A DNA stretch of 64,000 nt from CBCXVS01 sp965178525 (GTDB lineage: Bacteria; Tectomicrobia; Entotheonellia; Entotheonellales; Entotheonellaceae), in contig CBCXVS010000005.1 of NCBI GenBank assembly GCA_965178525.1, positions 5,023-69,022 of the forward strand, written 5' to 3'. The translations under genes and the position numbers were made by a program. How positions within the stretch are numbered: position 1 is the stretch's first letter; each line of letters begins with the position of its first letter. The notes below the pieces were generated by a model that had not been told where the DNA came from, searched no databases, and saw only the letters and a program-made list of their open reading frames with translations. Below are positions 25,509 through 34,543 of this stretch, piece by piece.

Positions 25509-25838
25509 ATGGCGAAGAAGTCCTTCAAACACATTGTCCGACCGGCGACGGCCGAAGAGCGAAAACGACATGCTGAAATTCGATCACAGGTCATGGCGGA
25601 GTTCCCACCCAGCCAACCCACGCATAGGCCGGATGCGCCTCCCGGCATTCCGGCGCAAATCCGAGCTGCGCGGGAGGCTCAAGGCTTGACTTGGTATGCG
25701 CTTGCGAAACGCGCTGGCATTCCGAACCCGAACACCGTGCGAGATATCGAATTGGGACGCGATGCCAAGTTGTCCAATGTGCAAGCGATAGCTGCCGTAC
25801 TGGGTCTACGTCTGGAGCTTGTCGAAGAGCACGTGTAA
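25509..25838 (+). CDS. XRE-family HTH antitoxin/transcription regulator
   Basis: A 109-residue protein with a helix-turn-helix in its C-terminal half: IRAAREAQGLTWYALAKRAGIPNPNTVRDIELGRDAKLSNVQAIAAVLGL. The N-terminal half is charged and probably serves for toxin binding. It is the second gene of a two-gene module with the BrnT-like protein and probably represses their shared promoter near 25164-25191. Confidence 0.8.
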   Translation: MAKKSFKHIVRPATAEERKRHAEIRSQVMAEFPPSQPTHRPDAPPGIPAQIRAAREAQGLTWYALAKRAGIPNPNTVRDIELGRDAKLSNVQAIAAVLGLRLELVEEHV

Positions 25839-25899
25839 GTGGAAACGCCGAGACGATTTCACTGGCACGGCTTGGTTCGCCTTCACCTGAATTGAAGAT

Positions 25900-26103
25900 G
25901 TGACCCCCTTTGCAGCAGTTGTCAACCCAACGCAGATTTTTGCCGGTACACGCGGCGAGCTGTTCGCTGTCCGCGAGATCGAACCAGGCAAATATCTTGT
26001 CGTCGTGTATCGCGAGTTCCAAAACGACGGTTTTATCATCACAGCATTTCTCACCAGGAGAATGCAAGCGTTTCGTCGGAGACAACGACTATGGCCCAGC
26101 TAG
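25900..26103 (+). CDS. Small nuclease/toxin-like protein, possibly 5'-truncated
   Basis: A 67-residue frame from GTG 25900 with no clear RBS. Segments PTQIFAGTRGELFAVREI and GKYLVVVYREFQNDGFIITAFLT resemble the core strands of small RelE/barnase-like (PBECR-type) toxins that occur beside DUF2283 proteins. Family members are usually longer at the N-terminus, and a TGA stands three codons upstream, so the 5' part may be lost. It overlaps the following DUF2283 gene by 13 bases, supporting a pair. Confidence 0.5.
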   Translation: MTPFAAVVNPTQIFAGTRGELFAVREIEPGKYLVVVYREFQNDGFIITAFLTRRMQAFRRRQRLWPS

Positions 26104-26318
26104 TCATTGAAGACTACTTACGGCTTCTCCCAGCCATCAAACAGACAACCCAAGGCTATTTATGGACGTCGTATGATGCTGAGGCAGATATATTATATGT
26201 GAATTTCAAAAAACCGAGTCATGCGACTGATAGTGAGCTCACAGATGATGATGTGATCATACGCTACGAGGGAGAGGAGATTATTGGTCTGACCATTTTG
26301 CACGCCAGTGAGCGGTAG
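26091..26318 (+). CDS. DUF2283 family protein
   Basis: A 75-residue protein with the family core WTSYDAEADILYVNFKKPSHA and VIIRYEGEEIIGLTILHASER. DUF2283 proteins are small, often encoded beside putative toxins, and thought to be antitoxin-like. It overlaps the upstream toxin-like gene. The sequence looks intact and of full length. Confidence 0.8.
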   Translation: MAQLVIEDYLRLLPAIKQTTQGYLWTSYDAEADILYVNFKKPSHATDSELTDDDVIIRYEGEEIIGLTILHASER

Positions 26319-26344
26319 AGATAGAGCCATCTCTACTGGCCTTC

Positions 26345-26478
26345 GGTTCAGCTGTTCAATATTGTTCACGAACAAGGCGACGCCAACCAGGCTCAGCGGG
26401 ACGATGGGAGCGACCATGTGACGGATGGTCTGCCAGCCGCTGGCACCCAAATCACGAAAAACTTCCTCCATCACCGTT
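26345..26478 (-). pseudogene. Fragment of an ABC transporter permease (EAA loop)
   Basis: On the minus strand, VMEEVFRDLGASGWQT followed by IRHMVAPIVPLSLVGVALF matches the EAA loop and following helix of spermidine/putrescine-type permeases (EAA..LGAs...F..V.LP.i.Psl..gal). Only about 40 residues are recognisable; neither end of a permease gene is nearby. It is a relic, presumably left by recombination, abutting the truncated DUF6883-like frame. Confidence 0.6.
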
Positions 26479-26628
26479 TCACCATACGGACTCAAGTACG
26501 AGGTCCGTGGGATACTCACAGGATCTCATAGGTGGACCCTGCATGTGGTGACAATCTGGATTACACTGGAGGCAACGGGAGAGACGCGCTTTGTGACCTT
26601 GTTCCCTGATCGGGAGGCCGTTCGATGA
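26479..26628 (+). pseudogene. C-terminal part of a DUF6883-like protein
   Basis: The frame from about 26479 reads SPYGLKYEVRGILTG, then VTIWITLEATGETRFVTLFP. This matches the conserved end of small DUF6883-like proteins that are commonly encoded just before DUF4926 genes. The upstream part of the frame runs into sequence belonging to a permease fragment on the other strand, so the N-terminus seems lost. It overlaps the DUF4926 gene start by 4 bases. Confidence 0.55.
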
Positions 26629-26882
26629 CTCAGGCAAAAATCAAGCTCTATCAGCGAGTGGCTCTGGCCCAAGATATTTCGGAGCATCACTTATGCAAAG
26701 GGGATGTAGCCGTCGTTATGGAACATTTACCCGGGACTTCTGCCACGCATGGGGAAGCGGGATACGCACTCGAAGTGTGCAACGCCGTGGGGAATACAAT
26801 CGCGGTGGTTATGGTACCAGCCTCCGCGGTGACGCCCCTGACGGAGAACGAGATCCTTCAGGTGCGCTCGTTGCGCATGTAA
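26625..26882 (+). CDS. DUF4926 family protein
   Basis: An 85-residue protein. LYQRVALAQDI...LCKGDVAVVMEHLPG and GYALEVCNAVGNTIAVVMVPASAV are the features of DUF4926, small proteins usually following a DUF6883-type gene in TA-like pairs. The ATG overlaps the end of the upstream frame (ATGA). It appears complete. An antitoxin role is a family-context inference. Confidence 0.75.
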   Translation: MTQAKIKLYQRVALAQDISEHHLCKGDVAVVMEHLPGTSATHGEAGYALEVCNAVGNTIAVVMVPASAVTPLTENEILQVRSLRM

Positions 26883-26892
26883 GCGATACAGA

Positions 26893-29152
26893 TCATCGGC
26901 ATGGGCGGTGGACCATCCCTTGCTGCGCCGTGATCATAGACTCCCCGCGCGGTGCTGTCCCTTCAGGCGATGGCCGTTTCAGACGTCTCGCGTAGAGGGG
27001 ACTGGGCAACATCCCGTCGGGCGTGATAGGGGGAACGATATGCTCCCGCACCACAAAACTGCTGAGACCGCCCTGCTGCAGCCGTGCCCCACACGGGTCC
27101 CGGAGTAGGGAGGAAACCTGGGCAAATTGCTGTGGCAGGGGCGTCACGATCTGGCTCAAATTGGTCACAATACCCTCGATATTGACCTCTCCGTCAATTC
27201 CCGCTTGCGATGAAGCGTCGACCACACTGTTGGGGCCGGCAAGAAATGCCTCGGCGACAATGTCGATACGGCCTCCCGTGCCTTGACCAGCTTGGGCCGT
27301 AATTTGACTGTTACGCAAGACGATCGCCTCGGCGCCAGTGGTGATCGATCCACCGACCAACACAGTACCACCGATGATGATATTGCCCCCATCTCCAGCC
27401 CCGGTATTAGCAGTAATGGCGCTTGCCTCATCTAACACCACGCGTTGGGCTCCGATGGTAATATTGGCCTCGTCGCCCGTATCCGTATCAGCCGCAATGC
27501 GGCTCCTGTCCAAGATAAGCGTCTCGGCTCTTGCCGTGATGGCGCCTTCGTCGCTGATGGTCCCGCCGATGAGGATATTGCCGCCCCTCCCTGTACCACG
27601 ACCCACCGAGGTGGTCACCGCACTGTTGCCGCGTAACGTCATGTCCCTGGCCTCAATGCGGATATCCCCGGCATTTCCTACTCCAGCGCTAGCCGATGAA
27701 ATCATCGCTCCGTCGGTGAGTTGGAGCTGCTGGGTTTGCACCATAATACTACCGCCCTGGCCTGGGCCGTTCGTGTTCGTAAAGAGCCCACTATCTTGCC
27801 TGGCAATGACGACGATATTCGTCGCGGTCACGGTCACCGTGCCGCCTTGCCCTGGGCTAAAGGTGCCGCTGCCAATCTGAGCTCCACCGCTCACCGTCAC
27901 AACGGGTGCCTCGACCCATACAGCGCCCGCAGCACCGGACCCCGCACTCTGACCAAGGGCATTGGCAAAAATGCCACTGAAACCGTCAAGGGTCACAGCC
28001 TCCGTGGCCCGCACCATGACCGTGCCGCCTTGGCCTGGGCCTATCGTGAGACTTAAAATGGACACTCCATCCGTGAGCGTCACGGTCGCCGTTTCCACAG
28101 TGATATCGCCAGCACGACCGTCCGAGGAGAGTGTTACTGAGCTCATGAAAACCGATTTCATCTGCAAGCTACCAGCCGTAATCCGAATGTCTCCAGCGTC
28201 ACCCCTTCTCTGCGTACTTGTTCGAATCGATGCGTTTGTAAGGACGACATCCTCTGTCACGTCGATATCAACCCCCACGGCAGCCCCGTCTCCATCTCCG
28301 AACACATCAATACTTGCGCTGTTGACCATCAGCCGCCTACTACGAACGACCACCGTCCCTCCCGGATGACTCGTGGAGACGATCGCAGAGTCCATGATGG
28401 TCATCACGCCCAGGCGTTCCACCGTATCCACCTGAGGCGCCAAGGGCTGTCCCACAGCAGGCACCCCGACATCCGGCTGCACCGAGCGTTGGGCGGACGC
28501 CACGAGATGACTGCAGATCGCCTTGAATGACCAGGTCCCCGCCAATCACCGACAACCTCTCCCCTTCCGGAACCTGGAGATGGCTCCCCGCAATCGTCAT
28601 GGGCGCGGGATTCTCCTGTAAAAATCCGAACGCCGCAGGAGCCGCGACCGTCAGGGTACTTGTCTCACTCAGGCTGACGGCAAACGCTGCCCCATCTGCA
28701 AAACGCAGCACATCCGCCGTACTCACATGAAAGGAGCCGTTGACATCCAGCGTAGCGTTGGGCCCGAACATCACCCCACTCGGATTGAGCAAAAAGAGGG
28801 TCGCCTCGGAAGCCAAGTGGCCATCGATCATGGATTCCGCCCCACCTGTCACCCGACTGATGATATTGTCGACGCCCGGCTGGCCAGCAAAACGTGCGGT
28901 GTCATTCGTACCCACACGAAACCGGTCGAAACTGTGAAACAGATTCGGACCATCCCCTGGTCTGGTTCCGCCCGTAATATCATACACGCTCCCTTCTTGG
29001 GTCACTGCAGTACCCAACGTACCATCAGGTGTGATGTTCGTGGTGACTTGAGCCGTGCTGACAGCAAAATAGGCGACAAGCAGCACGCTACTCTTCAAGA
29101 ACACCCGAGGCATGTTGCCCAACAACCTGATGATGGAAGCGCCTAAGGGCAT
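26893..29152 (-). pseudogene. Filamentous haemagglutinin-type (TPS) exoprotein, frameshifted
   Basis: The start at ATG 29152 follows GAGAGGG. A signal-like hydrophobic segment leads into the TPS secretion domain (TTNITPDGTLGTAV, LFHSFDRFRVG, NIISRVTGG, LFLLNPSGVMFGPNATLDV), typical of haemagglutination-activity domains. Around 28505-28520, after GGDLVIQGDLQ, the frame breaks. The protein continues from SHLVASAQRSVQ in another frame as a long beta-helix of DI.I/TAG repeats (GNAGDIRIEAR, GGNIIIGGT) to 26893. The intact product would be about 750 residues, secreted by two-partner secretion and surface exposed. No TpsB/FhaC pore gene is in the window. A one-base error or a true lesion would both explain it. 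Confidence 0.82.
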
Positions 29153-29653
29153 GATGCGACCCTCTCTGTGAAGGAGCTGTACGGATTGTGCCATTCCTAC
29201 AGCTCTGCACAGTAGCTCTCATGCAAGTGTGGGTCAAGCAAAACAGCACTTATATCTCTCACTGTAACCGCTCACAAATCGGTGATAAAGGGGCGGCACC
29301 GCCCAAACATTGCCGGGACACGCGGACAGGATCCGGAGGGCTGACCAACACCTTACTCGCTGTTTTCTTGCCGCTGACGGGCAATGTCCTGCATATGCGC
29401 CGCGAAGTCAGGATGGAGGAAAAAAATGAGCTGGCAATGCTGCTCCGATCACGTTACTCTCGGCATGTTCAACGGGTGAGGGGAAGGCGGTATCAGATCA
29501 ACATCGCCGTGCAACAGGCGGCACATGCCGGACGCTGAGAGCACGCCCTCTCATCGAACGGCTCACGACAGGGTAGCGTTGCCTGTCTGTCATCACGAAT
29601 CAGAGCACTCGGGGGCCGAATGTCGGGCTCTCTGTGCGAACTGGGGTCAGCGC
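29153..29653. other. Intergenic region without recognisable gene
   Basis: About 500 bases between the divergent exoprotein and LLM genes. One open frame (29188-29538) crosses it but has no family resemblance, no good RBS and a composition unlike a real protein. Promoters for both neighbours are expected here. Confidence 0.4.
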
Positions 29654-30754
29654 ATGACGAATGCACTCTTTAATGACAACCGGCTCAAGTTGGGTGTGTT
29701 CGGGCTCAACGTGAGCAATGGCTGTGCCGCCACCACCGCCGAAGGCCACCTGCAGCCCACCTGGCAAAACAACGTGGACATTGCTAGCATGGCCGACCGC
29801 GCCGGAATCGAGGCCCTGGTGCCAGTGGCCCGCTGGAAAGGCTTTGGGGGCAAGACCAACTTCAACGGCGCCTGCTTCGAGTCCTACACCTGGGCCGCCG
29901 GCCTGGCGGCTTCGACGCGGCAGGCGGCCGTGTTTTCGACGTCGCACGTGCCGACGATCCACCCCATCGTGGCGGCTAAACAAGCCACCACCATCGATCA
30001 CATCTCCAATGGGCGTTTTGTCCTCAACGTGGTGTGTGGCTGGTACGAGCCGGAATTCCTGATGTTTGGCGCGCCGGTCATGGAACATGACACGCTCTAT
30101 GACTATGCTGCCGAGTGGTTGGAGATCATCCGCCGCTTATGGATCGAAGAAGACGAATTCGACTACGAGGGCCGCTTCTTCAACATCATCAAGGGCTTCC
30201 ATCAACCCAAACCCATCCAGCGGCCCTATCCGCCGATCATGAACGCCGGCAGCTCGGCCACCGGCACCCGGTTCGCGGCCAAGTATGCGGATATGGTGTT
30301 CACGAGCATCGCCGAGGACGAAGACGACGAGACGACAGCCCGGATCCGGGCCCAGCGAGCGGTCGGGCGCGAGGAGTTCGGACGGGAGTTCCAGGTGTGG
30401 ACCACCTGCTCGGTGGTATGCCGTCCTACGGAAAAGGAAGCGGTGGACTACGCCTGGTACTACATCTTTGAACACGGCGACTGGGACGCGGTCGCCAATC
30501 TGGCTCGGGGGCGACGCCCGGCTGGACCGCCGGGGCCGGGCGAGCCTTTGCGCAGCCCGGGCTGGGGGGGTTACCTGCTGATTGGCACGCCGGAGCAGAT
30601 TGTCGACCGGCTCCTGCACCTCAGCGGTATGGGGTTGGATGGTGTGGTGCTGAGCTGGGTGAATTACGAGCAAGAACTCGCCCAGTGGATCCGCGACGTC
30701 CTACCCGTCATGGAGCAGGCAGGCCTGCGCCGGCCGTACGACCCCGGCTGTTAG
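29654..30754 (+). CDS. LLM-class flavin-dependent monooxygenase
   Basis: A 366-residue luciferase-like monooxygenase. I start at ATG 29654 (MTNALFNDNRLKLGVFGLN), since the longer frame has no similarity. Family features include IASMADRAGIEALVPVARWKG, KQATTIDHISNGRFVLNVVCGWYEPEF, NAGSSATGTRFAAKYADMVF and LIGTPEQIVDRLL. It uses reduced FMN and oxygen; related enzymes include RutA (pyrimidine ring opening) and sulfone or sulfonate monooxygenases. No flavin reductase is adjacent. The substrate is unknown. Confidence 0.88.
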   Translation: MTNALFNDNRLKLGVFGLNVSNGCAATTAEGHLQPTWQNNVDIASMADRAGIEALVPVARWKGFGGKTNFNGACFESYTWAAGLAASTRQAAVFSTSHVPTIHPIVAAKQATTIDHISNGRFVLNVVCGWYEPEFLMFGAPVMEHDTLYDYAAEWLEIIRRLWIEEDEFDYEGRFFNIIKGFHQPKPIQRPYPPIMNAGSSATGTRFAAKYADMVFTSIAEDEDDETTARIRAQRAVGREEFGREFQVWTTCSVVCRPTEKEAVDYAWYYIFEHGDWDAVANLARGRRPAGPPGPGEPLRSPGWGGYLLIGTPEQIVDRLLHLSGMGLDGVVLSWVNYEQELAQWIRDVLPVMEQAGLRRPYDPGC

Positions 30755-30835
30755 CTTGCAGATGCTTCGACCGAGCTTGCGAGGATAGGTCTCAGAGGGG
30801 CAACGATGACAGCACCTTGACCGTCACCTACAGCC

Positions 30836-31444
30836 CTACTTTACGGCTGGCGATATCGGGGTTGCAATCGGTCCACGTACCAAACGAATACTGCCCGTGG
30901 TGTGTTCCTGGACACTCGGATGGGCCTCGACCTGAATGCGTCGTTGACCCCGCTTCCCCGTTCTAAAATTGAACAGGTAGATATCATGGATGTGGCCGGT
31001 GCCCCGGGTGGCGACTTCCTTTTCCCAATACCATTCGCCCCCGTCCTTGGCAAATGCCTCAGAGTAACCAACCGATTTTCCTCTGTAAGACCGGTTGGGT
31101 TTCTTTGCCTGATAAATAGCGGCATATTCCTCAAAGGTAGGCACACGCCAATCACGATGGCCCCCGTAGCGTTGCTGGTTCATCTGAGTGACCCAGGCCA
31201 TCGCCACCCGCCATCGGTTGGGAGCTATACCTTCAATATTCCGGTAGTCCTGCACCATCCACATCAGTTGCGTACAGGTGTCGAGCACCGTGCTCGAATC
31301 GGCAGGGACAAAGCGGTCAGGGCGCGCCATACACTGGGCGAGCTCCGGTGAGATCGGTTTCGGGGTGACACAGGAGGTGAGAACAGCCAAAACAACACAA
31401 CAAGACAAGGTCAACCCAGGATATACTGCGCTTCGATGACTCAT
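30836..31444 (-). CDS. DUF1566 (Lcl C-terminal domain) lipoprotein
   Basis: A 202-residue protein with a lipoprotein signal ending LAVLTSC (lipobox, Cys25). The DUF1566 core follows: DTCTQLMWMVQD, NRWRVAMAWVTQMNQQRYGGHRDWRVPTFEEY and a C-terminal IRLVRG. It is expected to be anchored to a membrane facing the periplasm or the cell surface. Function of the domain is poorly known. It is convergent with the LLM gene. Confidence 0.82.
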   Translation of the reverse strand: MSHRSAVYPGLTLSCCVVLAVLTSCVTPKPISPELAQCMARPDRFVPADSSTVLDTCTQLMWMVQDYRNIEGIAPNRWRVAMAWVTQMNQQRYGGHRDWRVPTFEEYAAIYQAKKPNRSYRGKSVGYSEAFAKDGGEWYWEKEVATRGTGHIHDIYLFNFRTGKRGQRRIQVEAHPSVQEHTTGSIRLVRGPIATPISPAVK

Positions 31445-31808
31445 GTTCTCTCTCCCATCAGTTGCTTCACTTCTTGGGGCTTATGGGAGCGCACTATAAC
31501 ATGTTGCCCCTTCGTGCCCAACTCGCTTCAGGATACACATCGTCATTGCTCCCCAAGACGTCGTATGCTACTAAATGTGCTCATGGCGTCGAGCGGCCTG
31601 CGTACGGGGATTTTGCAACCGCGTGCCGGTGCAGGCGGCTTGACGCACCGCCGTGGCAGAACACACAGTTACGCACCGCGTCCATCTCACATGTTTGAGC
31701 GCCGGGCGACACGATGTCGCATGCACGGCGGTGATGACAAATGGCCTTGGCCCTCACTTGGTGCGCGATCACCAGGACCGGATAGATCAGTTATGGAGGA
31801 GACGTTTC
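31445..31808. other. Intergenic region without recognisable gene
   Basis: About 360 bases between divergent genes. The open frame running into the downstream oxidoreductase is an upstream extension without similarity. The only feature I can support is the RBS GGAGGAG just before ATG 31809. Confidence 0.4.
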
Positions 31809-32846
31809 ATGGCTGAAGCAACGATTCGCGTCGGGCTGATCGGCACCGGCGGCAACGTGCGCAACCGCCACATTCCCGGCTTTCAAAAGGTTGAGGGGTG
31901 TGAGATCGCGGCGGTGGCCAATCGCAGCATCGCGTCTGGTCAACGCGTCGCCGACCAATTCCATATCCCACAGGTTTACGCCAACTGGCAGGAACTGCTC
32001 GAAGACGACCGCATCAACGCGGTTTGTATCGGCACCTGGCCCTATATGCACCGCACGCTCACACTGGCGGCGCTGGAAAAAGGCAAACATGTGCTGACCG
32101 AGGCCCGCATGGCCTCCACCTCCCAGGAGGCCCGTGACATGTTGGCGGCGTCGCTACGCCACCCGGATTTAGTGTGTCAGTTAACCCCAACATCCACGAG
32201 CTACAAGATCGACAATGTCCTCAAGCAGATGATCGGCGATGGCTTCCTGGGTGACGTGCTGTCAGTCGAGATGCAGCGGCTACAAACCGGTTTCGCCGAT
32301 TTCGGCGGTGACTTGCACTGGCGCCATGACTGGATGCTCAGCGGGTACAACACCTTGAACATCGGCGCGTCCTACGAATCGATGATGCGTTGGCTTGGAC
32401 GCGGCAACCGGGTCATGGCCATGTCCAAAGTCCACGTGCCCTACCGGCGCAATGCTAACGGCGACCTCGTCTCGGTCACCATTCCCGACCACGTGGATAT
32501 TCTCTACGAGTTGGTCAACGGCGCCCAGGTGCACATGCGGATGAGTGCGACAACCGGACTGTCGACCGGCAATCAGATGTGGATATACGGCAGCGAGGGC
32601 ACCATCTACGTCGACCAGCAGCAAAACGTCTTCGCCGCACGCCGCGGTGATACGGAACTCGCCGAAGTCCCCAACCCGCCGGAGCAGCAAGCCTACTACC
32701 GGGTAGAAGAGCAGTTTACCAACGCGATTCGCGGCACCGAACAAGTTACGATGGTGCCTTTTGAAACCGGCGTTTATTACATGGAGTGGACGGAAGCCGT
32801 CTACCGCAGCGCCAAGACCGGACAGGTGGTGTACTTACCGTTGTAA
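31809..32846 (+). CDS. Gfo/Idh/MocA family oxidoreductase
   Basis: A 345-residue NAD(P)-dependent dehydrogenase, starting at ATG 31809 after GGAGGAG. The Rossmann motif is IRVGLIGTGGNVRNRHIPGF. The usual EKP loop is here EKGKHVLTEARMAST, with EAR where most members have EKP and its catalytic Lys, so activity may differ from classical sugar dehydrogenases. The C-terminal half carries the sheet domain (GSEGTIYVDQQQNVFAA). Members oxidise sugars, inositols or related alcohols. The neighbours do not reveal a pathway. Confidence 0.87.
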   Translation: MAEATIRVGLIGTGGNVRNRHIPGFQKVEGCEIAAVANRSIASGQRVADQFHIPQVYANWQELLEDDRINAVCIGTWPYMHRTLTLAALEKGKHVLTEARMASTSQEARDMLAASLRHPDLVCQLTPTSTSYKIDNVLKQMIGDGFLGDVLSVEMQRLQTGFADFGGDLHWRHDWMLSGYNTLNIGASYESMMRWLGRGNRVMAMSKVHVPYRRNANGDLVSVTIPDHVDILYELVNGAQVHMRMSATTGLSTGNQMWIYGSEGTIYVDQQQNVFAARRGDTELAEVPNPPEQQAYYRVEEQFTNAIRGTEQVTMVPFETGVYYMEWTEAVYRSAKTGQVVYLPL

Positions 32847-32924
32847 GGGGTGGCCGTGGCATACGTCCACGCCTATTGGGCATGGGGACCCCACCAGAGA
32901 TCCGGCGCTGTGCACCCGAACGCG

Positions 32925-33467
32925 TTACCGCTTTTCGGCGTCGTGAGTCATCTGTTCGAGTTCACGTCTCAGGGTGTCAGCCTCAAGTTTCGCGACATCG
33001 TCAAGAAAAAGCTGATGCATCCAAAAAGACGGCACAGGCGGAACATCGCCCCATCGCGTGCCGGCCCGATAGAGGAGGAAGAGGTCCCACGCCACACGAT
33101 GCCGCCGCTGACGGCGTCCCAGCTGTAAGACCTGATGATAGGCTTTCGATCCGATTAAGTCATAATCCCAAAAATGCACCAGCCGAGCATCACGAGGCAA
33201 CGACGATCGCACACCTTCTGCGGCCTGCAAGGAGTCGTTCTCAAGCACGGGCAGCCACAACATATACAGGCGAAAATCACACGTCGCAGAAAGCGATAAC
33301 ACGGCTTCAGCGGCTGACCGAGCGCCGGAGAGGCAGACGTCACATGTGGGAGAGACGAGAAACACGAGCCTCGGGACTGAGACATCCGCATTGAAATTTT
33401 CACGCAATGCCGCGGCTCCTATCCCAATCTGTGGAGGCGGCAAGACCGGCTCATCTTGTCTAGACAT
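32925..33467 (-). CDS. Thioredoxin-fold protein with CxxC motif
   Basis: About 180 residues from ATG 33467 (MSRQDEPV); a start at 33494 is also possible and neither has a strong RBS. VPRLVFLVSPTCDVCLSGAR places a CDVC redox or metal motif after a beta strand, as in thioredoxin-like proteins. Further on, MLWLPVLENDSLQAAEGVRSSL, GSKAYHQVLQLGRRQRRHRVAWDLFLLY and WGDVPPVPSFWMHQL resemble bacterial proteins annotated only as thioredoxin-like. No signal peptide is visible. Role unknown. Confidence 0.65.
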   Translation of the reverse strand: MSRQDEPVLPPPQIGIGAAALRENFNADVSVPRLVFLVSPTCDVCLSGARSAAEAVLSLSATCDFRLYMLWLPVLENDSLQAAEGVRSSLPRDARLVHFWDYDLIGSKAYHQVLQLGRRQRRHRVAWDLFLLYRAGTRWGDVPPVPSFWMHQLFLDDVAKLEADTLRRELEQMTHDAEKR

Positions 33468-33593
33468 AAAAGTGTCGCTTCTCTTCACTCGCATCAGCTG
33501 CCACTATGGTAGGCCGTACACGCCGCCTGAAAAACCCTACCAGGCAACGTTTCGGCATCTGCCCACCGAGCGTTATGCCCGGTCCCAACAGTT

Positions 33594-34007
33594 TTAGGTC
33601 GCAATCAACACCATGGCGACGAGGCCGAGCACGATACCCATACCCTGTCGTATCGAGATCGTCTCGCCCAGAATCAGCCACGCCAAGCCAATGGATAGGA
33701 TCGGGTACAGCGCGGTGAACGTCACGATGAGGGCGACGGGACCCCGCGCCATGGCGAGGACGTAGCATAGTGCCCCCACAATGCCCATGGCGCCTGCCAT
33801 CACCGCGAGGCCGGCGCCTCGCCAACTCGCTTCCAGGCGAAATTGCATCGAGTACAACACCAGGAGCGCCACGAAGATGGCCCCAAAGACCTCGTAGACC
33901 ATCACACTGCGTGGACTCAAATACTGGGTCGTGAGCTTCGGCAAAAAACCCCAAAGTCCCCAGGCGAGAATCACGCCAAATGCGGGTAGTACCCATCCGG
34001 TCATCAT
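33594..34007 (-). CDS. EamA-domain (DMT superfamily) transporter
   Basis: A 137-residue protein with four to five membrane helices forming one EamA domain: LPAFGVILAWGLWGFLPKL at the start, and GPVALIVTFTALYPILSIGLAWLILGETIS near the end. Single-domain versions of this length are common and probably work as dimers to export or import small metabolites. Substrate unknown. Confidence 0.88.
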   Translation of the reverse strand: MMTGWVLPAFGVILAWGLWGFLPKLTTQYLSPRSVMVYEVFGAIFVALLVLYSMQFRLEASWRGAGLAVMAGAMGIVGALCYVLAMARGPVALIVTFTALYPILSIGLAWLILGETISIRQGMGIVLGLVAMVLIAT

Positions 34008-34075
34008 CTGACTCCATTTATGGCCCGATTCGATAAGATAGAATGTACATGATCTGACATAACCTGCACCTGCTA

Positions 34076-34543
34076 TCAGTACGGTGTCTTGTCCGCTTTG
34101 CGTTGCCAGGCGGCAAAGACCACTCGCGCTTCTTCAGCCAACATCCGCATGGACGGGATCGATCGTGCCTCGACAGGCGCGGTGATTTCGCGGTAGAGCC
34201 GTTCGTCATCGAAGCCGATAGACGCGGCATCGTGGCGCGTGTTGGCATAGTAGACGCGATCCAGCCGCGCCCAATAAATGGCGCCGAGACACATCGGACA
34301 AGGTTCGCAACTCGTATAGATGTCGCAGCCGCGCAAATCGAAACGGCGCAACGCCGTACATGCCGCCCGTATGGCCTCGATCTCGGCGTGCGCCGTCGGG
34401 TCGTTGGCGACGGTGACGCGGTTGCAGCCCTCTGCGATCATCGCATTGTCCTTGACGATAACCGCGCCAAAAGGCCCGCCTCGGTTGATCCGCATCGCTT
34501 CGTCAGACAGCGCGATGGCGCGCCGCATATGATTCACATTCAT
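34076..34543 (-). CDS. guaD: Guanine deaminase/nucleoside deaminase (CDA fold)
   Basis: About 156 residues from ATG 34543, which overlaps the TGA of the xanthine dehydrogenase large subunit (TGATG), so translation is coupled. Zinc ligands are in HAE (TAHAEIEAIR) and CEPCPMC, the standard cytidine/deoxycytidylate deaminase motif. GAIYWARLDRVYYANTRHDAASIGFDD matches the GuaD-type subgroup. It would convert guanine to xanthine, directly upstream of xanthine oxidation in the same operon. The gene itself looks intact while its partners are broken. Confidence 0.87.
   Translation of the reverse strand: MNVNHMRRAIALSDEAMRINRGGPFGAVIVKDNAMIAEGCNRVTVANDPTAHAEIEAIRAACTALRRFDLRGCDIYTSCEPCPMCLGAIYWARLDRVYYANTRHDAASIGFDDERLYREITAPVEARSIPSMRMLAEEARVVFAAWQRKADKTPY

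Noticed and set aside
26893..28545. Second, independent haemagglutinin gene starting at 28545
   Set aside because: No RBS or signal peptide; it is the continuation of the upstream TPS domain after a frameshift.
29188..29538. 116-residue open frame in the gap before the LLM gene
   Set aside because: No RBS, no family resemblance and odd composition; treated as a chance frame.
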